DNA of 59,772 nt from a virus, in IMG/VR virus record IMGVR_UViG_3300040944_000023, positions 1 to 59,772 of that record. The stretch is one strand, 5' to 3'. The notes beneath the pieces were generated by a model. It ran no database searches. It was not told the origin of the DNA and was given only the letters and a program-made list of their open reading frames with translations. Position numbers and translations under genes: made by a program. Below are positions 27,648 through 35,323 of this stretch, piece after piece. Positions within the stretch are counted from its first letter, which is position 1. Each line of letters begins with the position of its first letter.

Positions 27648-27660
27648 TCCCACGTGGGAC
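27647..27660. promoter_or_regulatory. Dispersed 14-bp site, perfect palindrome
   Basis: Copy 6. Its first G is the last base of the TAG stop of the preceding gene; the promoter for the next operon (27694) lies 33 bases downstream. Confidence 0.65.
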
Positions 27661-27693
27661 AGCTTAGCGATTAAGCGCCCAGACTAAAGACCC

Positions 27694-27722
27694 TTGACTC
27701 CCTGCTTTGAACGAGATAGGAT
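27694..27722 (+). promoter_or_regulatory. Promoter TTGACT-17-TAGGAT
   Basis: Good -35 and -10 boxes with exact 17-bp spacing, about 58 bases before the first gene of the plus-strand block starting at 27780. Confidence 0.7.
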
Positions 27723-27779
27723 AAACTTGATGTAAGGCACCCATAAGGCAAGGGCCACCAGCCTAGTCGGGAGTGGCGG

Positions 27780-28190
27780 GTGGCCCGACAACAGTCCAAC
27801 GTGGGACTCCTGAACTGCCGTGAGGGAGAAGGGGCTACCCTCGTGGCGCTTAATGCTTTTTACGGAATCCAGGTCACCCTCAGCGACACAAACCCTCACC
27901 AGCTTCTACCATTGCTGATCGCCGTAGATTCCACGCTGAGCCCAACTACGACGGGTGGGGGGATCCTTCAAAACGTTGCCACCCTCCAAATCCAAGCCGA
28001 CCAGAATAATGCAGGGAACTACGTTATGGTCGGCGACTCAAATCTCAGCCTAACAAGGTACGGCCTGAAGATGAGCGCTGGACAAGCGCAATACCTGTAT
28101 CGGGAAGGGATGGCAATCCCGCTAAGCGCAGTGTACGTCCAGGCCAGCGCGGCGACGTGCTATGTGAACGTCATGATCGTCATCATGTGA
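27780..28190 (+). CDS. Small putative structural protein
   Basis: 136 residues from GTG at 27780. Rich in Thr, Gln, Leu and beta-branched residues (LLIAVDSTLSPTTTGGGIL), ending YVNVMIVIM. No signal peptide, unlike the next genes. It looks like a small decoration or head protein but no family is recognised. The 14-bp site at 27794 covers codons 5-10. Confidence 0.5.
   Translation: MARQQSNVGLLNCREGEGATLVALNAFYGIQVTLSDTNPHQLLPLLIAVDSTLSPTTTGGGILQNVATLQIQADQNNAGNYVMVGDSNLSLTRYGLKMSAGQAQYLYREGMAIPLSAVYVQASAATCYVNVMIVIM
27794..27807 (-). promoter_or_regulatory. Dispersed 14-bp site (GTCCAACGTGGGAC)
   Basis: Copy 7, 14 bases inside the first gene of the operon, about 70 bases downstream of the -10 box at 27717. 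Confidence 0.65.
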
Positions 28191-28197
28191 GGACGCC

Positions 28198-28530
28198 ATG
28201 AAGAAGCTACTTGTGCTCTTATTCGGGTTGGCCGCATTGGGATACGCCCAACTCTTTCCCGCACCAAACCAGCCTATTGTCGGAAGCACTCTTCCGACTG
28301 CCACCGAAGCTTTGCCGAACGTACTCTATGTTTGGACAGGGGCAAGCACTTCCAATGTCTGTCCCACGGCGGGAGCGAGCGGGAGCGGCGGCTCAAACAC
28401 GGCAATCTGTTTTACGAAGGACAACATCAACTGGAACTCGATCACGGCTAGAATCGACGGGACGTTAACAATCACTTCGCCGCTGTACCCGAAGTGTGCG
28501 CCCCCGGTGAGGACTACATTTTGTAACTAG
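28198..28530 (+). CDS. Small secreted protein
   Basis: 110 residues with a clear signal peptide (MKKLLVLLFGLAALGYA, then QLFPAPNQP). The mature part has an even number of Cys (possible disulfides) and a Gly/Ser loop. Homologue-free to my eye. First of a run of leader-bearing proteins. Confidence 0.55.
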   Translation: MKKLLVLLFGLAALGYAQLFPAPNQPIVGSTLPTATEALPNVLYVWTGASTSNVCPTAGASGSGGSNTAICFTKDNINWNSITARIDGTLTITSPLYPKCAPPVRTTFCN

Positions 28531-28543
28531 AAGGAGAATTACG

Positions 28544-28990
28544 ATGAAGAAATTGCTTCTTGTGGCGCTCGGGCTGCTCTTGGCGGTATCGGCATTTGCT
28601 CAAGGCCCCACAAACATCCAACAGACAAACACGCGGGCCGACGCCGCATTGATGGCAGCTTCAAGCCATGCCACCGGGGCCACCATTACATTGACGCCGC
28701 TCGGCTCACAGTCGATCTATGTATATGAGATCGATATTCTCAACTGCGCCGGGTCCTCGGCGGTTTCCGCTGCTGCTCAGACAGCGGTCACCACGACAAA
28801 TTTGACTGGGTCTCCGCAATGGCAAATGGGGAGCGGAACAACTGCGGGGGCTTGTGTGCAAAATCTAGTTATTAGCTATCCGACCGGACTAAAGTCAACG
28901 GTTCCTGGAACCGTAGTGACGATTGTACTGCCAACTTTCGCTACGAACCAAACTATTGGCGTAAATGTGGCGTACTCATCGGCCCCGTAA
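28544..28990 (+). CDS. Secreted beta-sandwich-like protein, paralog 1
   Basis: 148 residues, signal peptide ending SAFA-Q. The mature part has regular beta strands (ATITLTPLGSQSIYVYEIDI near 47-66, LKSTVPGTVVTIVLP) and ends IGVNVAYSSAP. Clearly paralogous to the next gene (shared SIYVYEIDILNC/SVYVTQIDFSNC, SYPTGLKS/TYPTGLKA, terminal AP). The AGAAGGAG ribosome site is strong. Possibly a host-surface or virion decoy; role unknown. Confidence 0.6.
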   Translation: MKKLLLVALGLLLAVSAFAQGPTNIQQTNTRADAALMAASSHATGATITLTPLGSQSIYVYEIDILNCAGSSAVSAAAQTAVTTTNLTGSPQWQMGSGTTAGACVQNLVISYPTGLKSTVPGTVVTIVLPTFATNQTIGVNVAYSSAP

Positions 28991-29000
28991 GGAGAATAAC

Positions 29001-29459
29001 GTGAAAAGACTTCTTGTATTTTTCGCACTCTCTGCTGCGGCGTTTGCCCAGCTTCCCGCGTCGGTTCAGCAGTCAGCTAGTCGATTGGATGTCGGCTTAT
29101 TCACTCAGACCGTCGCAAGTACTGGAACCACGATAACCTTGACTCCGCCAGCAGGCCAAAGCGTCTATGTTACGCAAATTGATTTTTCAAATTGCCAAGA
29201 CGCTACGGGAGTCGCTGTCGCGGTACCTACCTTCGTGACTAGTACCAATTTAGGCGGTATTCTGGCGGCTGCTAGTTTGTCTTGGATGATGGCGAGCGGC
29301 GTAAATGCTGGAGTCGGCTCTTGCGTGCAGACGTTCAGCGTAACCTATCCGACAGGGTTGAAGGCTTTGCAGCCAGGAACTCCCGTTACAATAATTGAGC
29401 CAGCTTTTGCCAGCCACCAAACCATCCGAGTCACTGTTACGTATTTCTTTGCACCGTAA
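29001..29459 (+). CDS. Secreted beta-sandwich-like protein, paralog 2
   Basis: 152 residues from GTG at 29001, preceded by AAGGAGAATAAC. Signal peptide (KRLLVFFALSAAAFA, then Q). Tandem duplicate of 28544-28990, with the same strand order, one conserved Cys in each of the two strands, and the end TVTYFFAP. Confidence 0.6.
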   Translation: MKRLLVFFALSAAAFAQLPASVQQSASRLDVGLFTQTVASTGTTITLTPPAGQSVYVTQIDFSNCQDATGVAVAVPTFVTSTNLGGILAAASLSWMMASGVNAGVGSCVQTFSVTYPTGLKALQPGTPVTIIEPAFASHQTIRVTVTYFFAP

Positions 29460-29473
29460 AAAGGAGAACTTCA

Positions 29474-29617
29474 ATGCCAAGTGTGTTTACGGATGGGGGT
29501 TGTCCGCAAACCCAGTTCTTCCGGCAGGAACTTATAGTTGGGCCTATAGAATTTTGTAGCGGAATTAAACGGGTGTGTCTGGTGCGCGTGAACGTAACGT
29601 ATTCATTCGCCCCCTAA
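29474..29617 (+). CDS. Short remnant of a third paralog
   Basis: 47 residues, preceded by AAGGAGAACTTCA. The N-terminal part is not recognisable, but the last residues RVNVTYSFAP match the C-termini of the two genes before it (TVTYFFAP and VNVAYSSAP). It looks like an internally deleted or shuffled third copy that keeps its ribosome site and stop. Confidence 0.5.
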   Translation: MPSVFTDGGCPQTQFFRQELIVGPIEFCSGIKRVCLVRVNVTYSFAP

Positions 29618-29623
29618 AACCTC

Positions 29624-29652
29624 TTGACTTCATCCAAGTAAAGGGATACCTT
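29624..29652 (+). promoter_or_regulatory. Promoter TTGACT-17-TACCTT
   Basis: Exact 17-bp spacing, about 40 bases upstream of the 29693 start. Confidence 0.55.
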
Positions 29653-29692
29653 TGTAGCCGAAGGAACCCTTACAAAAAATCGAGAGGAAATT

Positions 29693-30430
29693 ATGAGCAC
29701 AACGTATATCACGAACCCGCCATCGGCCACTCCGATAGTGACGGTCGTGCCAGCCAATGAAGCGCCGTCGCCACTGCCTTCGGGCGGGGCACACATCCCT
29801 GCGTGGCCGAATTTCCAAGGTCAACCCGTGCAACCGACAAATCAACTGGTTACCCAGTTCATCGCTGCCTATCAGGGGCAAGCCACTGTCCCAGCGACGA
29901 CGGGTACGGGCGGTGCGGAGGCCAATCAAGTTGCAATCGACACTTTCAATCAGGCAGCGCTAAATTATCAGGCGCAGCAGAAGGCCGCTTGGGATGCTGC
30001 CGGTGATCCCCCGATATTTACACCTACCGCCGCGCCGCCCGTGGCAAGTCCCGTGCCAGTCGGCCCCTGCACGGTAATCATGGACCCAAGCGGAGACGGC
30101 TCAGGATGGGTATACCCCGCCACCACAGGGCCATTGGCTGGTGTATGCCCTCCGTTCGTGCCTCCTGCCCCCCCTGCCGGTGTTCCGTATATCAATGGAT
30201 TTTTGGGGCTGGCCAAGAGCAGGAATGGGCAGTTCGCAGTATTTTCGTTGGTAGCGGGGCTAGACACGGTAACCCAGGCCGATCCTGAGACCTCCCTGAT
30301 TATCGGGGAAACCTACGGTCTGTACACGTATACGGGGGTTCTCGGATCGGTGCAGGGTCCGACCATTCTGAATGTGACAAAGCAGTTTGGGGAGTTCGGA
30401 GCGAGCTACTATTACTCCGATCCTTTGTAG
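29693..30430 (+). CDS. Pro/Ala-rich putative structural protein
   Basis: 245 residues. The first 150 are rich in Pro, Ala, Gln and Thr (likely extended), and a C-terminal domain (about 165-245: INGFLGLAKSRNGQFAVF, then FGEFGASYYYSDPL) looks folded. No signal peptide. Own promoter upstream. Function unknown. Confidence 0.45.
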   Translation: MSTTYITNPPSATPIVTVVPANEAPSPLPSGGAHIPAWPNFQGQPVQPTNQLVTQFIAAYQGQATVPATTGTGGAEANQVAIDTFNQAALNYQAQQKAAWDAAGDPPIFTPTAAPPVASPVPVGPCTVIMDPSGDGSGWVYPATTGPLAGVCPPFVPPAPPAGVPYINGFLGLAKSRNGQFAVFSLVAGLDTVTQADPETSLIIGETYGLYTYTGVLGSVQGPTILNVTKQFGEFGASYYYSDPL

Positions 30431-30496
30431 CGAGTTAGCCGCTGTCTCCGTGGCGGCTGACTCTGACTTAAGCCGCCTCTAAGCAATGGAGAGATC

Positions 30497-30922
30497 ATGA
30501 ATTGTGCTTTGTGTAATTGTATTACTGAAGAAGGATCATTAAAGTGTAGGTGCATTTGTCATGGGTATTATGAGTCTCTTCGTAGATTACCTGAAGATGA
30601 TACCATAAAGGCGCCCGCGCCTGAGCTTCAAGAGGCCGAGCGGGAGATTGAACGTCTTCGTGCCCACGTCGCATCTCTCGCATCCCAACTAGCGGATGAA
30701 CGCGTGGAGAACCAGCGGTTACGCAAGCAGGCGGCAGACGGCAACGCGAATGACGTACTAGTTAGAAGGTTAACAAACATCGTTTGTGCCGAGTTTGGTC
30801 AAGGTAATCCATTGGTTCCTGGGCTTCGCCGGAGAATAAGGAAGAGAATCAAACAGTATTTGGAAAACGTAGATAGAGCTGAAAATGTGTTGAAGGCGGG
30901 ACCGCACGAGGGTAACAAGTGA
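30497..30922 (+). CDS. Cys-cluster plus coiled-coil protein
   Basis: 141 residues. N-terminal CALCNCITEEGSLKCRCICHG is a dense Cys/His cluster (zinc-binding likely). Residues 39-85 form a coiled coil (PELQEAEREIERLRAHVASL, then LADERVENQRLRKQAADG), followed by a basic tail (RRRIRKRIKQYL). The coiled-coil DNA (30607-30747) is duplicated at 31355-31495. Confidence 0.55.
   Translation: MNCALCNCITEEGSLKCRCICHGYYESLRRLPEDDTIKAPAPELQEAEREIERLRAHVASLASQLADERVENQRLRKQAADGNANDVLVRRLTNIVCAEFGQGNPLVPGLRRRIRKRIKQYLENVDRAENVLKAGPHEGNK
30607..30747 (+). repeat. 141-bp direct repeat, left copy
   Basis: Aligns without gaps to 31355-31495 (constant offset 748), roughly 90% identical by eye. The two copies bracket the methyltransferase gene. 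Confidence 0.75.
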
Positions 30923-31329
30923 AGCCCTATTACGAAGAAAATAGGATCACAATCTACCACGGAGACTGCCGCGACATTCTGCCGACGTTGACGAATGTGA
31001 ATCTGACGTTGACAGACCCGCCATATGGGATGCACAAGGCCCCGTGGGATATGTCTATCGTACCGTGGGAATCATGGTTGCCTATTGCCCGCAGTATCGC
31101 CCCGGTTGCGCTATTTTCAGGAGTGAAAGCAATGTACGATTATCCGCGCCCAGATTGGGTGATGGCTTGGGTTCGCTTGGGATCGGTGCAGCGTAACGGG
31201 AAACTTCGCGGCTTCAACAACTGGGAGCCGATATTGCTTTATGGACTGCGAAGCCTGTCTAACGATGTTATAGCAGTCCCAAACTTTCCAGATATTGAAG
31301 GGTATATAATTCCCCAACCATGGGAGTAA
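30919..31329 (+). CDS. DNA methyltransferase, short (N-terminal part of N6-adenine type)
   Basis: 136 residues. HGDCRDILPTL leads into the catalytic motif IV TDPPYG, then HKAPWD, as in phage beta-class N6-adenine methyltransferases. The SAM-binding FxGxG motif, expected in the C-terminal half, is missing, and the usual length is 200-300. Thus probably a 3'-truncated, inactive copy, or one needing a partner. ATGA overlap with the upstream gene. Confidence 0.65.
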   Translation: MKPYYEENRITIYHGDCRDILPTLTNVNLTLTDPPYGMHKAPWDMSIVPWESWLPIARSIAPVALFSGVKAMYDYPRPDWVMAWVRLGSVQRNGKLRGFNNWEPILLYGLRSLSNDVIAVPNFPDIEGYIIPQPWE

Positions 31330-31517
31330 TTAATCAGAATGAAGGACTCACCGTAAAGCCGCCCCCGCCTGAGCTTCAAGACGCCGAGCGGGAGATCGAG
31401 CGCCTTCGCGCCCGTGTTCAATCTCTCGCATCCCAACTGGCGGATGAACTCGTGGAGAACCAGCGGTTACGCAAGCAGGCGGCAGACGGCAACGCCGCCC
31501 GAGGAACAACGGAGTAA
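31320..31517 (+). CDS. Coiled-coil duplicate
   Basis: 65 residues. Residues 16-60 repeat the coiled coil of 30497-30922 almost exactly (PELQDAEREIERLRARVQSL). The Cys-cluster and basic tail are absent. Best seen as a by-product of the duplication that brackets the methyltransferase. Confidence 0.45.
   Translation: MGVINQNEGLTVKPPPPELQDAEREIERLRARVQSLASQLADELVENQRLRKQAADGNAARGTTE
31355..31495 (+). repeat. 141-bp direct repeat, right copy
   Basis: Partner of 30607-30747. Confidence 0.75.
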
Positions 31518-31519
31518 CT

Positions 31520-32149
31520 ATGAAACGACTAACGATTCTCTTCGCGCTGGCTGGAGCACTGGCCGGTGCGCAATCTCTCTCTGTCACCGTGGCCCCGACG
31601 CAGGTATGGCCCGGACAGTCCGTTACTGCCACCATTGCGTTCAGCGACTCCTCCCCATCGTCCGGTATCGCGGCATTCGGTGGAACAGTTGCCACCACGC
31701 CGACCACGCTGACACCTGGTACGCTCGCGCTTGGCGCGGCGGCCACCGCTGCGGTCAAGGCGGTCACGGTCAACGGTGCCGCTTTTATTCTGGCTGGCTC
31801 CAGCACGCTGAACGACACGGTGATCGGTAGCGGCGCGTTGCTGACCGTGCCAATCGCTATCCCGGCCAGCACCAAGCCGCAATCGGCAACGGTATCGGTA
31901 TCCAGCCCCGCCGCAGCTACCAGCGCCGGAGGCCCGGTAACGTTGACGGCCACCTCTGGGGCTTTCAACATCTGCTCGGTGTATGCCATCACCGGAGATT
32001 GCACGGCAGCAATAGCCGATGTCCTTGCCATGATCTCGGACGCGCTACACGGCACATGTACCGGCCAAGCGGCCAACGTCGGCGACGGTAAATGCGGCCT
32101 CGACGATGTGGAACTGGAGATCGAGGCAGCGCTCGGAAAGATCTCGTAG
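31520..32149 (+). CDS. Secreted cohesin-like plus dockerin-like protein
   Basis: 209 residues. Signal peptide MKRLTILFALAGALAGA. Residues 20-145 follow the cohesin layout (SLSVTVAPTQVWPGQSVTA, then AAFILAGSSTLND and a final strand with LTVPIAIPA). The C-terminal 55 residues resemble a dockerin: a first loop TGDCTAAIADVLAMISDAL and a second GDGKCGLDDVELEIEAALG, with Asp positions suited to Ca2+. Both partners in one secreted protein could self-assemble or attach to host-surface proteins. Family call is by pattern. Confidence 0.55.
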   Translation: MKRLTILFALAGALAGAQSLSVTVAPTQVWPGQSVTATIAFSDSSPSSGIAAFGGTVATTPTTLTPGTLALGAAATAAVKAVTVNGAAFILAGSSTLNDTVIGSGALLTVPIAIPASTKPQSATVSVSSPAAATSAGGPVTLTATSGAFNICSVYAITGDCTAAIADVLAMISDALHGTCTGQAANVGDGKCGLDDVELEIEAALGKIS

Positions 32150-32154
32150 AGGAG
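32111..32154 (+). repeat. 44-bp direct repeat, left copy
   Basis: Covers the last codons, stop and GAGGAG of the cohesin/dockerin gene. 43 of 44 bases match 32696-32739. Confidence 0.8.
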
Positions 32155-32183
32155 TGTCCGCGACTTGAGTACAGCGGAGACAT

Positions 32184-32627
32184 ATGAACGTTTACGTGGC
32201 TAGTTCTTGGCGGAACAAGTTTCAGCCGTCTGTTGTGGCGGCACTTCGCGAAGATGGTCATACCGTCTATGACTTCATGGACTCCGATGGTTTTCATTGG
32301 TCTGAGGTCGATCCAGCATGGCTGGATTGGCCTAGTGATGTTCCCAAGTACTTGGCTGGGTTGGATCATCCATGCGCTGAACGTGGATTCAATCGAGATA
32401 TGGGAGCACTGAAAGCCTGCGACGCGTGTGTATACGTGATGCCATGCGGTGTGTCTGCCAGCTTGGAAGCTGGTTGGGCCTGTGGCGCGGGCAAACTTGT
32501 CATCGTTTATGTGCCAGGATTACGCGAGCCTGACCTGATGGTGAAGATGGCCCATTTGATAACGGATGACTTGCAGGTTGTTCGTGACACGCTTATTATC
32601 AACGTTTTAAGGGCAGTCGGAGAATGA
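32184..32627 (+). CDS. Nucleoside 2-deoxyribosyltransferase-like protein
   Basis: 147 residues. MNVYVASSWRNKFQPSVV at the start, HTVYDFMDSDGFHWSEVD, and CDACVYVMPCGVSASLEAGW followed by GAGK match phage proteins of the deoxyribosyltransferase/DUF4406 fold, in which the S/LE-GWA segment holds the catalytic Glu. Likely acts on nucleotides or nucleoside signals (base salvage or counter-defence). The gene lies between two copies of a 44-bp repeat and so looks inserted. Confidence 0.65.
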   Translation: MNVYVASSWRNKFQPSVVAALREDGHTVYDFMDSDGFHWSEVDPAWLDWPSDVPKYLAGLDHPCAERGFNRDMGALKACDACVYVMPCGVSASLEAGWACGAGKLVIVYVPGLREPDLMVKMAHLITDDLQVVRDTLIINVLRAVGE

Positions 32628-32695
32628 ACTGCTGTACTCAAGTAAATTCCCCAAACATCGGGAGGGAGAACCGAAATGCTAGCCGCCGAAACTTC

Positions 32696-32739
32696 GAACT
32701 GGAGATCGAGGCAGCGCTGGGAAAGATCTCGTAGAGGAG
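32696..32739 (+). repeat. 44-bp direct repeat, right copy
   Basis: Partner of 32111-32154. It supplies the GAGGAG ribosome site for the gene starting at 32744. Confidence 0.8.
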
Positions 32740-32743
32740 ATAT

Positions 32744-33499
32744 ATGAAAGTCTTTCTGGTTATCCTAACGTTGGCGGCGGTCGCTATCGCGCAAGTGCCG
32801 CCGCCCTGCGCTAGTATTTCCGTGCAAGTGACCGTGCTCCCGCAGGGGACGGTGACGGACTTCATCCCTGCCGCCCATAATATGACGCCCGTAGAGGTGG
32901 ATATTTGGTCAACCGTCCCCTGCACGACGTCCTTCATTCAAATGTCGCACGCGGTCAGGGCTCTTCCGGCTCCCGATAACCTGCACCTGATCGCGCCCAA
33001 TGCCGCGCAACTCAACCTACAGGGCGCGGCTAATAAGTCGCTGTTGGCTAAAGTGGCCACCATTACCGTGTTTGCCGCAAACCTCGCCATCCCCGTAGGC
33101 GCGAGCGCCGGATTGATTGGCACCATATCGGAGAGAGCCGGTCTTATCGTCGCAGACGCATCCGCTGGCGTGGCCCAGGAACTACCTGCGATAAGCGCAG
33201 TATTTCAGAAGCAAGCGCCTAACCCGGCGATTACGCTCCAGTCCGTGTTCGCTCCTACCACATCGGTTCCATTCCCAACCGTGACCGTAATGCCGGGCGC
33301 TGGCGTGACCACGTATGAGTACACCGACCGCCAGCCAAGACCCGGTAGCCGGGCTGCGAAGAAAGCGGCGAAGCTCAGGATGTTATTGCCAGCGAAACCG
33401 ATAGCGATCAACACTTTGCAGCTAACGTCGTCGATTCCGATCCCCGATACGCCTGGCATACGGTACTTCCTGCCTCATGCAAGGACGGAGAAGTCCTGA
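32744..33499 (+). CDS. Secreted protein, unknown function
   Basis: 251 residues. Signal peptide MKVFLVILTLAAVAIAQ. Two Cys soon after cleavage (PPPCAS, TVPCTT), beta-rich middle (VATITVFAANLAIPVGASAG) and a basic stretch near 200 (RPGSRAAKKAAKLR). GAGGAG ribosome site from the repeat. No family recognised; composition is typical of exported acidobacterial proteins. Confidence 0.5.
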   Translation: MKVFLVILTLAAVAIAQVPPPCASISVQVTVLPQGTVTDFIPAAHNMTPVEVDIWSTVPCTTSFIQMSHAVRALPAPDNLHLIAPNAAQLNLQGAANKSLLAKVATITVFAANLAIPVGASAGLIGTISERAGLIVADASAGVAQELPAISAVFQKQAPNPAITLQSVFAPTTSVPFPTVTVMPGAGVTTYEYTDRQPRPGSRAAKKAAKLRMLLPAKPIAINTLQLTSSIPIPDTPGIRYFLPHARTEKS

Positions 33500-33500
33500 A

Positions 33501-35315
33501 ATGTCAAAGCACATTTACGGCTGCATCCCCACACCGAGCGCTAAAAAGGCGCGGTACCGAGTCTTCGACGCTCCGCACTTCACGCTGCCTCAAGACCTCG
33601 ACATGCGGAATTTGCAACCTCCGGTAGTCGATCAGGGCTCGCTTGGATGCCATGATGATAAAACCGAAGTGCTCACAGAGAGCGGATGGAAGCCGTGGAA
33701 CGCATACGATGGGCACGATTCTCTTGCCACAGTAAATCCGTTAACCCATGCATTTGAGTATCAGCACCCGACCGCCCTTTTTCGGTACGTCTATGAAGGC
33801 CCGATGTATTTTGCCGACCATCGTTCACTCGATTGCGCGGTAACGCCGAATCACCGCATGTACATTCGCCCTCGCAAAAGTGCAGGTTTCGGATTTGAGA
33901 CTGCCGATAGCATCCCTTCCATCGCGGGCCTTTTGGCTGCTCCGCGAGGATGGACCGGAATAGACTTGAGGGGCCTTCGGATCGGCAAATACGAACTGAG
34001 TGGGGATGATCTGATATCCCTTGCCGCGCTGGTTATCTCAGATGGATGGATTTCCGATTCCGAAGCCAAAGAGAATAGGGTTGGCGGATTCTGCTGCTTC
34101 AACGACGGGCGGTATAACATCATCGCTTCGTTGGCGCAGCGATTGGGCATTTACGAGAGCGCTCCGCGTAAATGGACGTTCTTCAGTGCTGAGTTGGCTA
34201 ACTGGTTCCGTGAGTCGTGTGGATGCAATGGCAGATCGGCATCAGCCAAAAGAGTGCCGGGGATTATCCGCTTTGCATCACAACGCCAAATCAAACTGTT
34301 TCTATCATTTTTTGGTGACCAAACCCACACCGGGAAGCGCCCGCATCAGTTTTTTAGCACGAGCGATGGGATGATCGATGACTTGCAGGAACTGCTGCTC
34401 AAATGTGGTAATCGATCCTCAATTTATAGGGCTGAACTTAGGGCGCCAGCCGTGCGGAATGACGGTGTTCCGATTGTTTCTCGTTCGTCTGAACGATACC
34501 TGACTCAATGGGAAACCGATCATCTCAACCTAAAACCGCGGGAGACGTTCAAACCCGATTATTACAAGGGCGAAGTGTTCTGCGCCTCCGTCCCCAATTC
34601 CATACTGATTACTAGGCGCAGTGGTTCTATACTGATCTCCGGGAACTCTTGCACTGCCAATGGAACCTGCGAAGAACTGGAGGCTCAGGCTTTGGCTCAA
34701 GGAGAACCGCTCACAATGCGGAGTCGTCTTTTTGTGTATTATTGCAGCCGCGTGATCGAGGGGACCGTCCCGCAAGACGCTGGGGCTACAATCCCAGACG
34801 GTATCGCTGCCGTACAAACTCAAGGCGCTTGCTCTGAGACGGAGTGGCCTTACGACATTTCGCAGTTTGCCGTCCAGCCGCCGGACAAGTGCTATGCCGA
34901 CGCCTTGCAGTTCCTTGCGTTGGGCGCGCAGAGTGTCAATCAGGACTTGACGGATCTGAAGACGGCTCTGGCCTATGGCAACTCGACTACATCACTAGCC
35001 CGCGCGGTGCGAACCGATCCAGCGCACGGGCTGGTGATCGGTATCTTAGTGTACGATTCGTTCGAGTCGGATGCCGTGGCGGCGAGCGGCGACGTACCTA
35101 TGCCAGGAGCGAGCGAGAACCAATTAGGGGGGCATTGCGTGCGTCTGGTAGGCTACACGGACAATGGCTTGGCCGACATTCCGCCGCAGAGCTTCATCAT
35201 GCAGAACTCGTGGGGAACGGCTTGGGGCAAGCGAGGGTACGCCTCGATTCCCTACGCCTACATCCTCGACGCAAATCTATGTACGGATGTCTGGCTGATC
35301 TCTCAGGTGTCCTAG
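33501..35315 (+). CDS. Papain-like (C1A) cysteine protease interrupted by an intein
   Basis: 604 residues from the ATG at 33501. Residues 41-49 (PVVDQGSLG) and 383 onwards (SCTANGTCEELEAQ) join to the papain QGxxGSC active-site motif, with catalytic Cys C384. The catalytic His is in LGGHCVRLVGY, and the catalytic Asn in QNSWGTAWGKRGY near the C-terminus. Residues 50-382 are an intein. Spliced length is about 271 residues, normal for the family. No signal peptide. Placed before lysis genes, so it could process virion or host envelope proteins. Confidence 0.88.
   Translation: MSKHIYGCIPTPSAKKARYRVFDAPHFTLPQDLDMRNLQPPVVDQGSLGCHDDKTEVLTESGWKPWNAYDGHDSLATVNPLTHAFEYQHPTALFRYVYEGPMYFADHRSLDCAVTPNHRMYIRPRKSAGFGFETADSIPSIAGLLAAPRGWTGIDLRGLRIGKYELSGDDLISLAALVISDGWISDSEAKENRVGGFCCFNDGRYNIIASLAQRLGIYESAPRKWTFFSAELANWFRESCGCNGRSASAKRVPGIIRFASQRQIKLFLSFFGDQTHTGKRPHQFFSTSDGMIDDLQELLLKCGNRSSIYRAELRAPAVRNDGVPIVSRSSERYLTQWETDHLNLKPRETFKPDYYKGEVFCASVPNSILITRRSGSILISGNSCTANGTCEELEAQALAQGEPLTMRSRLFVYYCSRVIEGTVPQDAGATIPDGIAAVQTQGACSETEWPYDISQFAVQPPDKCYADALQFLALGAQSVNQDLTDLKTALAYGNSTTSLARAVRTDPAHGLVIGILVYDSFESDAVAASGDVPMPGASENQLGGHCVRLVGYTDNGLADIPPQSFIMQNSWGTAWGKRGYASIPYAYILDANLCTDVWLISQVS
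33648..34646 (+). other. Intein with LAGLIDADG-type endonuclease domain
   Basis: 333 residues, C50 to N382 of the protease precursor. Block A is CHDDKTEVLTESGW (nucleophile C1). Block B is CAVTPNHRMYI with the TxxH motif. The endonuclease block is LISLAALVISDGWIS, a LAGLIDADG helix, with a weaker second helix at IKLFLSFFGD. Blocks F/G are FCASVPNSILITRRSGSILI followed by SGN, with Ser as +1 residue. The penultimate residue is Gly rather than His, a less common variant. Insertion is exactly between G and S of the catalytic G-S-C. Confidence 0.88.
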
Positions 35316-35323
35316 GAGGCGGC

